DNA of 64,000 nucleotides, taken from the NCBI RefSeq assembly GCF_040120695.1, contig NZ_JBEEAC010000029.1:1-64000 (forward strand), written 5' to 3'. Shown here piece after piece: positions 43,343-50,827 of the stretch. This DNA is from Plantactinospora sp040120695 (GTDB taxonomy: Bacteria; Actinomycetota; Actinomycetes; Mycobacteriales; Micromonosporaceae). How positions within the stretch are numbered: the first letter of the stretch is position 1; every line of letters starts with the position of its first letter. The notes under the pieces are model-generated. The model was not told the origin of the DNA. It saw nothing but the letters and a program-made list of their open reading frames with translations, and did no database searches. The translations under genes were made by a program, and so were the position numbers.

Positions 43343-44145
43343 GGCGTCGCGGCAGGGCGCCGCCCCTCGGCGGGTTGCCGGCCCGGGCCCGGTGGGCCGG
43401 CGAAGACCTGGGCGATGCCGAGCCACTCGGTGGCGACCGGCCCGACCGCGACGAGCGCCAGGTCGGTGTGGTGTCGCCGCTGGGTGACCAGCAGGCAGAA
43501 GTCCAGCGCCGGCCCGGAGACCCGGTCCGCCGCGTCCGCCGGCCCGAACTGCCAGGACTCACCGTCGGGGCCGGCCAGCTCGACCCGGACGGGTGAGTCG
43601 GGAACCGGTCGGCCGTGGCTGGCGAAGGCGTGTCCGACGGTACGGGCGCCGAGGTAGGCGACGTGCCGGAGCCGCGCGGTCGGGGTACGGGTGACGCCGA
43701 GCGCGTCGGCGACGTCCTCGCCGTGCGCCCAGGTTTCCATGATCCGGGCGGTGGCCATCGAGGTGGCCGACATCCGGGTCCCGTACCAGGGCAGCTTCAC
43801 CCCGGACGGGACGCCGCGCAGCGCCCGGTCCAGGGCCGCCCGGCTGGCCCGCCACCGGTCCAGCAGTCCGGGTGCGGGCGCCAGAAACTCGGTGGCGCCC
43901 CGGTCGATGAACCCGTGCGGATCGCTCGCCGCGTGCCGGATCGACTCGGCGAACGCGTCGGCGTCGGTGGCGGCCAGCGTGGCGACGTGGTCGGTCCAGG
44001 CGAGGTGTGCGATCTGGTGGGCGATGGTCCAACCCGGTGCCGGGGTGGGGCGGGCCCAGTCCGCCTCGGGCAGCTCCACGACCAGCGTCTCCAGTGCCGC
44101 CGACTCGGCGGCCAGGTCCGTCAGCAGGCTGTCCAGGTCGACCAT
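43339..44145 (-). CDS. TIGR03084-family metal-binding protein (DinB/maleylpyruvate isomerase fold)
   Basis: The 268-residue protein begins with a four-helix bundle of the mycothiol-dependent maleylpyruvate isomerase/DinB type. APGWTIAHQIAHLAWTDH and METWAHGED provide the three His metal ligands. LLVTQRRHHTDLAL is in the C-terminal part. This group (TIGR03084) is actinobacterial and uncharacterised; thiol-dependent transfer is plausible. It lies second in the operon, 33 bp after the TetR gene, and overlaps AtuA by 4 bp. Its role with acyl-CoA enzymes is unknown. Confidence 0.85.
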   Translation of the reverse strand: MVDLDSLLTDLAAESAALETLVVELPEADWARPTPAPGWTIAHQIAHLAWTDHVATLAATDADAFAESIRHAASDPHGFIDRGATEFLAPAPGLLDRWRASRAALDRALRGVPSGVKLPWYGTRMSATSMATARIMETWAHGEDVADALGVTRTPTARLRHVAYLGARTVGHAFASHGRPVPDSPVRVELAGPDGESWQFGPADAADRVSGPALDFCLLVTQRRHHTDLALVAVGPVATEWLGIAQVFAGPPGPGRQPAEGRRPAATP

Positions 44146-44178
44146 GGGTGGGCTCCTCGCGGCCGGTTGCGGTACGGG

Positions 44179-44820
44179 TCAGTGGGGTGTGGTGGCGACG
44201 ATCGAGGCGAGTTGCCGTTTCCAGGTGTCGAGCAGGGCGGCGCGCCGGGCCGAGTCGTCGGAGAGCAGGTTGGCCACCCCGAGTCCACGGAGCAGGTCGA
44301 GGGTCACCTGGATCGCCTCCCGTACCCCCGGTTGCCGTTCGTCGGCGCCGAGCAGGTCGACGGTGAGTTTGTGCATTTCACGGCCGACCCGAGCCTCCAG
44401 CGGCACCAACGCGTCCCGCAGCTCCGGATCGGTCCGGCCGGCCACCCACAGCTCCAGGGCGGCGACGAAGAGCGGGCCGGTGAAGGCGGCGGCCAGCATG
44501 TCGACCACCCGGTCGAGTCGCTCGGGTCCGGCCGGCAGGGCGGCCGCCTCGGCGCGGATCTCCGCCGCCCGTCGCTCGGCCAGATGCTCGACGGCCGCCA
44601 TCACCAGGGTGCTCTTGGTGGGGTAGTGGTGCAGTTGGGCGCCCCGGGAGACGCCGGCCCGGGCCGCCACCACCGTGGTGGTGGTGCCGGACCAGCCCCG
44701 CTCGACCAGGCACTCCACAGTGGCCTCCAGCACCCGGGCCTGGGTGGCTCGGCTGCGGTCCCGTTGCGGGGTACGGCTCGATGCGGCTTGCGGGGTACGG
44801 CTCGGCGCGGCGGCGGACAC
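44179..44820 (-). CDS. TetR-family repressor of the AtuA/carboxylase operon
   Basis: The 213-residue protein (from GTG 44820) has an N-terminal TetR HTH: VLEATVECLVERGWSGTTTTVVAARAGVSRGAQLHHYPTK region, with recognition helix SRGAQLHHY. An all-helical ligand domain follows. A 12-bp palindrome with one mismatch overlaps the -35 box of its own promoter, so it probably represses the whole operon, and the ligand could be an acyl-CoA intermediate. GTG 44820 was preferred because the promoter -10 box is 6 nt upstream; TTG 44847 would run into the operator. Confidence 0.9.
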   Translation of the reverse strand: MSAAAPSRTPQAASSRTPQRDRSRATQARVLEATVECLVERGWSGTTTTVVAARAGVSRGAQLHHYPTKSTLVMAAVEHLAERRAAEIRAEAAALPAGPERLDRVVDMLAAAFTGPLFVAALELWVAGRTDPELRDALVPLEARVGREMHKLTVDLLGADERQPGVREAIQVTLDLLRGLGVANLLSDDSARRAALLDTWKRQLASIVATTPH

Positions 44821-44826
44821 GGTGCC

Positions 44827-44867
44827 AGCCTGCCGCCCAACAAACAAACAGTCAAGACTGCTTGTTT
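44827..44867 (-). promoter_or_regulatory. Promoter and TetR operator of the acyl-CoA operon
   Basis: AAACAAACAGTC (44842-44853) and GACTGCTTGTTT (44856-44867) form an inverted repeat with one mismatch and a 2-bp centre. The minus-strand promoter TTGACT (44855-44850), a 17-nt spacer and CAGGCT (44832-44827) overlap it. The GTG start follows after 6 nt. The palindrome's length fits a TetR operator. Confidence 0.7.
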
Positions 44868-45080
44868 CTCGTCGCCGGACGGGGGCTGACTGTCCGGGGC
44901 GGTCGGCACCGGTCGACCGCCCGACACGTCACCGAGCGGGGTGGGCCGACCACCACGTCGAGTCCGTGACCGTGCCGTTTCGCTGCGTGTGGTCGCAGCG
45001 TGTACCGTCCGAATTGGCGGCCTGCCGGATTCTGGCGGTAGAACTGCCGCCCAGTCCCATTCGGGGGAGGGTTTCAGCAG

Positions 45081-46244
45081 ATGCCTGCCAGGATCGGCGA
45101 CGACATCTTCATCGGCGAGCAGGTCGCCTACTGGCGGAAGCGCCGGGGTAAGACGCAGCGTGCTCTGGCCGGGCTGGCTGGCCTGAGTCAGCCGTACCTG
45201 AGCCAGATCGAGCGCGGTGAGCGGGCTGTCGACCGTCGTGCCACCCTCGTCGCCCTGGCCGGCGCGCTCAGCCTCTCTGTCTCAGAGCTGACCGGTCAGC
45301 CCGGCGACCCGACCGCACCGGCAAAGGCGACGGCTGCCGCCAGTGTTCCGGCGATCCGCGAGACGCTGATCAGGCGAGAGGTGGGCGAGACCCGTCCGCC
45401 TGAGGGCAGCGTCGAGAGGTTGATGGCGGCCGGCGGCGCGTACGACTTCGCCGCCGCCGCTCCCATGCTGCCCGCCTTGCTCGGTGGGCTGACCGGTCCG
45501 GATCTCGTCCAGGTGTGTCATGTAGCGGTGTTCACGCTCAAGCACCTCGGCTACCCGGATCTCGCCCGGGACGCCGCTCGGCTCGCGGTGCGGGCGGCCG
45601 AGGAGGTACAGAAGCCGGCGTGGATAGGGGCTGCCGAATTCATCCGAATTCTGAGCTTGCCGCCCGAGTTGCCCACCATGCCCACCGCCCGCGCGCAGCG
45701 GATGGCGGTGAACCTGCAACCGGACACCGGCGATCCGGAGGTTCGCCAGGTCTACGGAATGCTGCACCTCTATGCCGCGCTGCGGTCGGCGGTCGACCGG
45801 CGTCCGGACGATGCCCTGGACCACCTCCGGGAGGCGCAGGACGCTGCCGACTCGCTCGGCGAGCCGGACAACCTGGGACTGGCCCGATTCGCGTTCGGAC
45901 CGACAAATGTCGGGATCTGGCGACTGGCTGTGCAACTCGAACTCGGAGAATCGGCGCTGGCTGTCGAACGCGCCGCATCTGTCGTGCCGGAGCGGATTCC
46001 GTTGGCGATTCGCCAGGCACCCTTCTACCTGGACCTCGGGCAGGCTCTCGTGGCTCAGCGACGCGACGGTGCGGCCATGGCAGCGTTCCTGCGTGCCGAG
46101 GCCATAGCGCCACAGTTCGTCCGACTCCGCCCCACCGTTCGGGACAGCATCGCCGTGATCCTCCGCCGGACGAGAAAGAACGCGATCAGCGGGCCGATGC
46201 GCCGGGTAGCCGCGATTGTCGGGCTGGAACATCAACTCGTCTGA
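45081..46244 (+). CDS. XRE-family HTH regulator with helical repeat domain
   Basis: The 387-residue protein has an N-terminal XRE HTH (about 12-70): QVAYWRKRRGKTQRALAGLAGLSQPYLSQIERGERAVDRRATL. The rest is a helical, TPR-like domain (about 140-370) with VAVFTLKHLGYPDLARDAARLA and DDALDHLREAQDAADSLGEP. This layout is frequent in actinomycetes, often beside small proteins with a regulatory role. GGAGGG lies 9 nt before ATG 45081. It is divergent from the TetR operon, and two small genes follow after 220 bp. Confidence 0.88.
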   Translation: MPARIGDDIFIGEQVAYWRKRRGKTQRALAGLAGLSQPYLSQIERGERAVDRRATLVALAGALSLSVSELTGQPGDPTAPAKATAAASVPAIRETLIRREVGETRPPEGSVERLMAAGGAYDFAAAAPMLPALLGGLTGPDLVQVCHVAVFTLKHLGYPDLARDAARLAVRAAEEVQKPAWIGAAEFIRILSLPPELPTMPTARAQRMAVNLQPDTGDPEVRQVYGMLHLYAALRSAVDRRPDDALDHLREAQDAADSLGEPDNLGLARFAFGPTNVGIWRLAVQLELGESALAVERAASVVPERIPLAIRQAPFYLDLGQALVAQRRDGAAMAAFLRAEAIAPQFVRLRPTVRDSIAVILRRTRKNAISGPMRRVAAIVGLEHQLV

Positions 46245-46467
46245 TTGCACGACGCAATCAACCTTCGTCACACCTCGCCTACCTTCTGTCACGGAAGTGC
46301 GTGGCGACCCCCGTCGGCAAACGGTCCCGGCCGCACGTCGCTTCCGATGCGCAGGTGCGGGACCAGCTTCCCCTTCTGGCCCGCACCTGTCCGAACGGGT
46401 GCGGCGGTCGGTGCCGTGTGGGGCCCGGCCGCCGTGCCTCCGAGACACTGCGGGCGAGGAGATCATC

Positions 46468-46713
46468 ATGCGTGGATGGCGGTGGACTCGACGGTCCGAC
46501 CCGATGCCGGACCAGGTCGGACCGGCGACGGCGTACCCCGACCAGCGGGGTGGCTACGCCGAAGGCGCCGCCCCCGTCGAGCAACAGGCGGCGGATCGGC
46601 AGGCAGTGGATCGGCGGGCGGCTCCGACCGCCGGTGGGCAGGTCGACGGGTCGGCGAGGACCGGTGGGTACAGCCGGCGACGCGGCTACCGCCGCGACGG
46701 CATCGGCCGATGA
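46468..46713 (+). CDS. Hypothetical 81-residue protein
   Basis: ATG 46468 has GAGGAG 6 nt upstream. The product is hydrophilic and low-complexity: an N-terminal RGWRWTRRSDPMP, a Gln/Ala-rich middle (EQQAADRQAVDRRAAP) and an Arg/Gly-rich tail (GYSRRRGYRRDGIGR). It is probably disordered and basic at its C-terminus. Its stop overlaps the next start by 4 bp (ATGA), so they are co-translated. I do not recognise it. The good SD and the coupling are the main support. Confidence 0.5.
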   Translation: MRGWRWTRRSDPMPDQVGPATAYPDQRGGYAEGAAPVEQQAADRQAVDRRAAPTAGGQVDGSARTGGYSRRRGYRRDGIGR

Positions 46714-47093
46714 CAGGCCACGCCGGACGGGCTGCCGGTCGCGGATTGGTGATCGCCCGGACCGTCGTCGCGATGCGCCGGGCCGTCGAACGATGCTGGT
46801 ACTCCTCGCCCGGCGGTGCGGAGTGCGTACTGCTGGAGTGGGCGGCCCGGCGTGCCACCCGGCGCACCCTGACGCTCGCCGCCCGGCGGACCGTCGCCGC
46901 ACACTGGCCCAGCGCCGAGGGCGGTTGCCCGGTCTGTGTGCTGCCGGACTGCCAGGCGTTCCGGACCGCAGTGGCGTACCTCGATCTGATCGGCGACGAC
47001 TACCTCCCGGTTCACCAGGGCGGTTCGGCGGCCCGGTACGGCTCCGCCGGCAGCGGCCTGTCCAGTAGGAACGCGAGGATCGCCTCCCGATAG
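46710..47093 (+). CDS. Hypothetical 127-residue protein
   Basis: The product has two basic helices (GRGLVIARTVVAMRRAVERC, WAARRATRRTLTLAARRTVA) and a Cys-containing segment (GGCPVCVLPDCQAF) that could bind a metal. ATG 46710 overlaps the previous stop. The last 82 bp (about 27 residues) overlap the convergent hydrolase gene and look like its antisense, so the native stop may once have been earlier. It is encoded with the 81-residue gene next to an XRE regulator. Function unknown. Confidence 0.5.
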   Translation: MTGHAGRAAGRGLVIARTVVAMRRAVERCWYSSPGGAECVLLEWAARRATRRTLTLAARRTVAAHWPSAEGGCPVCVLPDCQAFRTAVAYLDLIGDDYLPVHQGGSAARYGSAGSGLSSRNARIASR

Positions 47094-48280
47094 CGCTCTG
47101 GCTGGTCGACCGCGATGCTGTGCCCGGCTCCGTCGATCGGTACGAGAACGGCGCCGGGCAGAAGGTCCCGGTACTCCCGAGTGACGGCCCAGGCGAGGTA
47201 GTCGCACTCCCCCCGGAGCACGAGCACCGGTGCGGTCACCTGGCGCAGCCGTGGCCGAGGATCAGGAACCCGCTGGCTGTCGTAGACGGTGGCGGCGTTG
47301 GCCCAGAACCCGAAACCGACCGGTTCGGGATCGTCCGGCTCTGCTGCCGACGACCTCGGGGCGGTGCAGCCGGGCCGCATGTCGATGTCGGCGACGATGG
47401 CCTGGTACACGCCGTCCATGGCGGCGTCGGGGAGCAGCACCCGGGCCGGCTGCGGGCCGATCATCTGCATCAGCGCGTGCGCGAGCGCGAATCGCGGCTG
47501 GCTGGTGATGATCCGGCTCTGGTCCCGGTACCCGGCCTCGGTCAGCCGTTCGGCATCGCTGAACGCCGGTGCCCAGATGGCTCCGGGGGAGGAGACGACG
47601 GCCTTCGCCACCCGGGTGGGGTGGGCGGCCAGGTAGCTCGCGATGAGCTGGCCACCCCAGGAGGCGCCGATCAGCACCATCCGTTCGACGCCGAGCGTGC
47701 CGCGGATCGCCTCCAGATCGGCGACGTGCCGGGCGACGGTGTAGCCGGAGGCGTCGGCCAGCCGCTCGGACAGGCCGGCGCCGATCTGGTGGTAGGCGTA
47801 CACGTCGAAGCCGGCCGCCGCGAGCGCGGCGGCCGGTTCCGGAGCGGGTTCGTCGGGCGCGCCGGGTCCACCGTGGATCAGGATCACGGGCGTGGCCCGC
47901 GCCGTCCCGAGCGCGGCGGTTTTCGTGTACGCGATCCGCGAACCGGTCGGCAGATCCCAGTACCGCACGGCCGGCGACCCGGGATACGCGGTGTACGGCG
48001 GTGCGGGCGCGTAGACGAGCGTTCCCACCACGGCCGCCACCAGCCCGAATGTCAGGGCGGTGACGGCGATGGTGAGTCCGGTCCGCCAGCGGACACCCCG
48101 GACCGCCCACCACGCCAACGCACCCGTGCAGAGCCCGAGCGCGAGTGCCCCGGCGACCGTGGCGACTGTCCGCTGCTCGGTCGCCGCGACGGTCAGCACC
48201 AGGGTCACGATCCCCGCGACGGCGCCGATCGGGGCAGCCGCGACGAACACCAGCCAGCGGGCGATTCTTCGGACGGTCAC
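47012..48280 (-). CDS. Alpha/beta hydrolase with membrane-spanning N-terminus
   Basis: The 422-residue protein has three predicted TM helices (about 8-32, 40-58, 66-90) and an alpha/beta-hydrolase domain of the proline iminopeptidase type. HGGPGAPDEP (oxyanion) and GASWGGQL (nucleophile Ser) are present, with LRGECDYLAW (Asp) and GAGHSI (His). The HGGPG signature points to the S33 peptidase group. The substrate is unknown. GTG 48280 overlaps the RDD gene stop by 4 bp. It is the third gene of the PadR operon. Its 3' end overlaps the convergent small gene by 82 bp. Confidence 0.86.
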   Translation of the reverse strand: MTVRRIARWLVFVAAAPIGAVAGIVTLVLTVAATEQRTVATVAGALALGLCTGALAWWAVRGVRWRTGLTIAVTALTFGLVAAVVGTLVYAPAPPYTAYPGSPAVRYWDLPTGSRIAYTKTAALGTARATPVILIHGGPGAPDEPAPEPAAALAAAGFDVYAYHQIGAGLSERLADASGYTVARHVADLEAIRGTLGVERMVLIGASWGGQLIASYLAAHPTRVAKAVVSSPGAIWAPAFSDAERLTEAGYRDQSRIITSQPRFALAHALMQMIGPQPARVLLPDAAMDGVYQAIVADIDMRPGCTAPRSSAAEPDDPEPVGFGFWANAATVYDSQRVPDPRPRLRQVTAPVLVLRGECDYLAWAVTREYRDLLPGAVLVPIDGAGHSIAVDQPERYREAILAFLLDRPLPAEPYRAAEPPW

Positions 48281-48978
48281 GGCTCGGCCCGCCGGACGAC
48301 CCGGGTACCGGCCACGTAGTCGAAGAGCCGGCGCGGGCGATTCGCCAGGAACGGGACCCAATCCAACCAGGCCAACGGGCCGAGCAGGAAGCTGACCCGC
48401 CGGACGATTCCGGCCAGCGCGCCGATGCGTAGCCCGGCCTCGGTCACCACGCACAGGCCGACCAGCCGCTTGCCCGGGGTGGACCCGGTGCGGCTCTCGA
48501 TCAGGCCCAGCCCGAGGATCGACCAGGCCAGCGCGAGCGGGACACCGACGCTGTAGAGCAGACCCGCACCGTCGTACGCGCCGCAGCCGGGACCGACCGG
48601 CCCGCTGAGGCAGACCGAATCCCCGAACTGGACGTACGCGTACGGCGGGAACGTCCCGAACGCGCCACCGCCGTCGACCAGATCCAGCACGAACAGTGCC
48701 ACGGCCACCCCGACCAGCGGCAGATTGTCGACCAGGGCCGCCCCGAAGCGTCGCACCATCGGGGCGGGCGGCAACGGTCTGGCCTGCGCGAACGACGCGG
48801 CAGCCGTTGCGGGGCCGCCGAGCCGCCGGAGGGCTTCGGAGAGCTCGCCAGCGTTGGCGGCGCCGTCGAGATGGTCGAGCAGCTCCGCGCGGATCGCGGC
48901 CTTGTACGGCGCGGAACCGACCAGATGGTGCTCGACCCGGTCCGCGTACGCTTCGATCGACTGTCGATCGTCGGTCAT
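48277..48978 (-). CDS. RDD-family membrane protein with HAAS-like N-terminus
   Basis: The 233-residue protein begins with a HAAS-type helical segment (SIEAYADRVEHHLVGSAPYKA, AIRAELLDHLDGA), which often accompanies PadR regulators and binds them. An RDD domain follows (MVRRFGAALVDNLPLVGVAV, ESRTGSTPGKRLVGLCVVTE) with about three TM helices. RDD proteins are of unknown or transport-like function. ATG 48978 overlaps the PadR stop by 4 bp. PadR-HAAS pairs control membrane or cell-envelope stress genes. Confidence 0.87.
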   Translation of the reverse strand: MTDDRQSIEAYADRVEHHLVGSAPYKAAIRAELLDHLDGAANAGELSEALRRLGGPATAAASFAQARPLPPAPMVRRFGAALVDNLPLVGVAVALFVLDLVDGGGAFGTFPPYAYVQFGDSVCLSGPVGPGCGAYDGAGLLYSVGVPLALAWSILGLGLIESRTGSTPGKRLVGLCVVTEAGLRIGALAGIVRRVSFLLGPLAWLDWVPFLANRPRRLFDYVAGTRVVRRAEP

Positions 48979-49400
48979 GTCGCATCCGTTTCCGCGCCGG
49001 AAGCGCCGTCGTGATTCAGCGCGTCGAGCGAGTCGAGGAGGTCGCCCAGCGTGCCGACCAGCCCGCTCCATTCGGTGCGCAGCAGTTGCAGCCGCTCCCG
49101 CCCGGTGGCCGAGAGGGCGTAGTACTTGCGTGGCCGCTGCCGGCCCTCGGCCTCCCACTCGGCCGTGATGTGTCCGGCGTCCTCCAATCGGTGCAGCAGC
49201 GGGTAGAGCGTGCCCTCCTTGAGTTCGAGCACGCCGGCTCCCGCGCTCTGCAACAACTTCAGAAGCTCGTATCCGTAGCGCCGTTCGGCGGAGAGCACCG
49301 AGAGGACTGCCAGCTCTGCGGTGCCCCGGGCCAGCTCACGCCGCAGCCGGGCGAGGCCGGCGGCCTCGTCGCCCTCTCCCGCCATCACCTGCTTCGGCAC
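48975..49400 (-). CDS. PadR-family transcriptional regulator
   Basis: The 141-residue protein has the PadR winged helix: ELAVLSVLSAERRYGYELLKLLQ, LELKEGTLYPLLHRLEDAGHI and RPRKYYALSATGRERL. A C-terminal dimerisation helix follows. I chose GTG 49400 because a TTGTTG-17-TACCTT promoter places the transcription start at this codon (leaderless); ATG 49385 is an alternative. It heads an operon with an HAAS/RDD protein and a hydrolase. It probably represses its own promoter through AAGGTA half-sites. Confidence 0.88.
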   Translation of the reverse strand: MPKQVMAGEGDEAAGLARLRRELARGTAELAVLSVLSAERRYGYELLKLLQSAGAGVLELKEGTLYPLLHRLEDAGHITAEWEAEGRQRPRKYYALSATGRERLQLLRTEWSGLVGTLGDLLDSLDALNHDGASGAETDAT

Positions 49401-49406
49401 GACACC

Positions 49407-49440
49407 AAGGTACAACCCGATACCTCGGGCAACAAGGTAT
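49407..49440 (-). promoter_or_regulatory. PadR operon promoter with repeated half-sites
   Basis: On the minus strand TTGTTG (49435-49430), a 17-nt spacer and TACCTT (49412-49407) precede GTG 49400 by 6 nt. The plus strand reads AAGGTA at 49407-49412, TACCTC at 49421-49426 and AAGGTA at 49434-49439. These are three related half-sites across the promoter, as expected for a self-regulated PadR gene. Confidence 0.55.
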
Positions 49441-49551
49441 AGAGGTGGGAAGGCGGCAGCCGGTGTGGTGGTGGCGGGCGAGCGGGCGCGCCCGTCCCGC
49501 CGACGGTGCCCGACCGCGCCCCGGGACGGCTCACAGGGCCGCAAACCGAAA

Positions 49552-49596
49552 CGACCCGTCCCACCGGCCGATCAGCATCGGCGGTGGGACGGGTCG
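49552..49596 (-). terminator. Terminator downstream of crp
   Basis: A 14-bp stem (CGACCCGTCCCACC with GGTGGGACGGGTCG) encloses a 6-bp inner stem (GCCGAT/ATCGGC) and a 4-nt loop. It lies about 90 bases past the crp stop on the minus strand. Confidence 0.8.
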
Positions 49597-49645
49597 GGAA
49601 AGCGTGTGAACGGTGCTCAGTGCGCCTGCGTGCTCAGTGCACCGC

Positions 49646-49702
49646 GTGGTCAGACGCGGGCGCGGTGGTCAGACGCGGGCGCGGTGGTCAGACGCGGGCG
49701 CG
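49646..49702. repeat. Three perfect 19-bp tandem repeats across the crp stop codon
   Basis: The unit GTGGTCAGACGCGGGCGCG occurs three times without mismatch (49646-49664, 49665-49683, 49684-49702). The third copy carries the crp stop codon (TCA at 49688-49690) and the last four codons. The copies probably arose by slippage; a period of 19 is tolerated because two copies are 3' to the stop. Confidence 0.9.
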
Positions 49703-50365
49703 GCGGGCGAGTCGCTCCGGGTCGAGGATGATGATGCTCTTGCCGTCCAGGCGCAGCCAGCCCCGGGAGGCGAAGTCGGCGAGTGCCTTGTTGACGGTCT
49801 CCCGGGAGGCGCCGACGAGCTGGGCGATCTCCTCCTGGGTCAGGTCGTGGGTGACCCGGAGTATCCCGCCGTCCCGGGTGCCGAACCGGCCCGCCATCTG
49901 GAGCAGGTTCTTCGCCACCCGACCGGGCACGTCGGTGAAGATCAGGTCGGCCAGGTTGTCGTTCGTCCGGCGCAGCCTGCGGGCGAGCACCCGGAGCAAC
50001 TGCTCGGCGATCTCCGGTCGGTTGTTCAGCCACGGACGCAGCGCCTGCTTGCGCAGCCGGGCGAGCCGGGTGTCGATCACGGCGGTGGCGGTCGCCGTAC
50101 GCGGGCCGGGGTCGAAGAGCGAGAGCTCGCCGACCATGTCGGACGGGCCCATCACGGCAATCAGGTTCTGCCGGCCGTCGGCGGCCCGGCGACCGACCTT
50201 GATCTTGCCGCTCAGGACGATATAAAGACTGTCGCCCGGTTCGCCCTCGTTGAAGACGATCTCGCCCTTACGGATCTCGATCGTTTCCATGTCCTTCGCG
50301 AGTGCCTCGGCAGCCTCGGGGTCCACGCCCTGGAAGATCCCGCTCCGAGCCAACACCTCGTCCAT
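49688..50365 (-). CDS. crp: Crp/Fnr-family cAMP-responsive regulator
   Basis: The 225-residue protein has a cyclic-nucleotide-binding domain (about 1-120) with the phosphate-binding cassette GELSLFDPGPRTATATAV, in which the key Glu and Arg are present. The HTH is LTQEEIAQLVGASRETVNKALADF (about 172-195). It is the counterpart of Rv3676/GlxR/Crp, a global regulator. It lies 350 bp or more from its divergent neighbour. The giant cyclase encoded at 27.9 kb could supply its ligand. The start ATG 50365 is preceded by GGAGG. Confidence 0.96.
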   Translation of the reverse strand: MDEVLARSGIFQGVDPEAAEALAKDMETIEIRKGEIVFNEGEPGDSLYIVLSGKIKVGRRAADGRQNLIAVMGPSDMVGELSLFDPGPRTATATAVIDTRLARLRKQALRPWLNNRPEIAEQLLRVLARRLRRTNDNLADLIFTDVPGRVAKNLLQMAGRFGTRDGGILRVTHDLTQEEIAQLVGASRETVNKALADFASRGWLRLDGKSIIILDPERLARRARV

Positions 50366-50827
50366 CGCGCACCTCCGCCCACGCGAGCCGCCCGCGGCCG
50401 GGTTCCGGCCGGTGATCGGCGCGCGCCGCCAAGTCTAGGCGCATGTGAAGAGTAATCGGAGGAGCCCCCTGGAATCTTGATCCGGCTCGGGCCCAGTTAA
50501 CCCCGGATGACCAGGGGGTACGCCCGGTTTGGCGGCTCCTGTCTCCACTCGGCCGCCGTACCTGCCGCGCCCGCCCGTACCCAACATCCCGCACCCGCAC
50601 CGCCACCCGGCCGAATGCCATGATCGTCCAGGGCGGCGACCTGGACACCAGAGGCGTTATCCGTGCCCGGTGACGCCTCTGGTGTCCAGGTGAACGAATG
50701 CATGCGGTTGTCGACCGGTGTGGCGGTGGGTGGCTGGTGTGGCGGTGGGTGGACGGGGTGGCGGTGGGGTTGGCCGGTCGGGCGCCCGAGGAGGGAGAGG
50801 TCCGGGACCGGACCGTAGAGTCGGCCG
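50366..50827. promoter_or_regulatory. Divergent region between crp and cbiZ
   Basis: These 462 bases hold no convincing gene. They contain the crp promoter side (a CACATG-like half CRP site near 50441-50447), a long inverted repeat (50639-50691), and a GTGGCGGTGGGTGG-type 19-bp tandem repeat (about 50716-50773, three imperfect copies). TAGAGT (50816-50821) serves cbiZ. Confidence 0.45.
50639..50691. repeat. Perfect 19-bp inverted repeat with a 15-nt loop
   Basis: ACCTGGACACCAGAGGCGT (50639-50657) is perfectly complementary to 50673-50691, with 15 unpaired bases between. It lies between two divergently transcribed genes, where a terminator is not expected. It may be a dispersed extragenic palindrome or a protein-binding site. 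Confidence 0.75.

Noticed and set aside
49646..49702. Tandem repeat considered as a CRISPR array
   Set aside because: Units are directly adjacent without spacers and lie at the end of crp; no cas genes.
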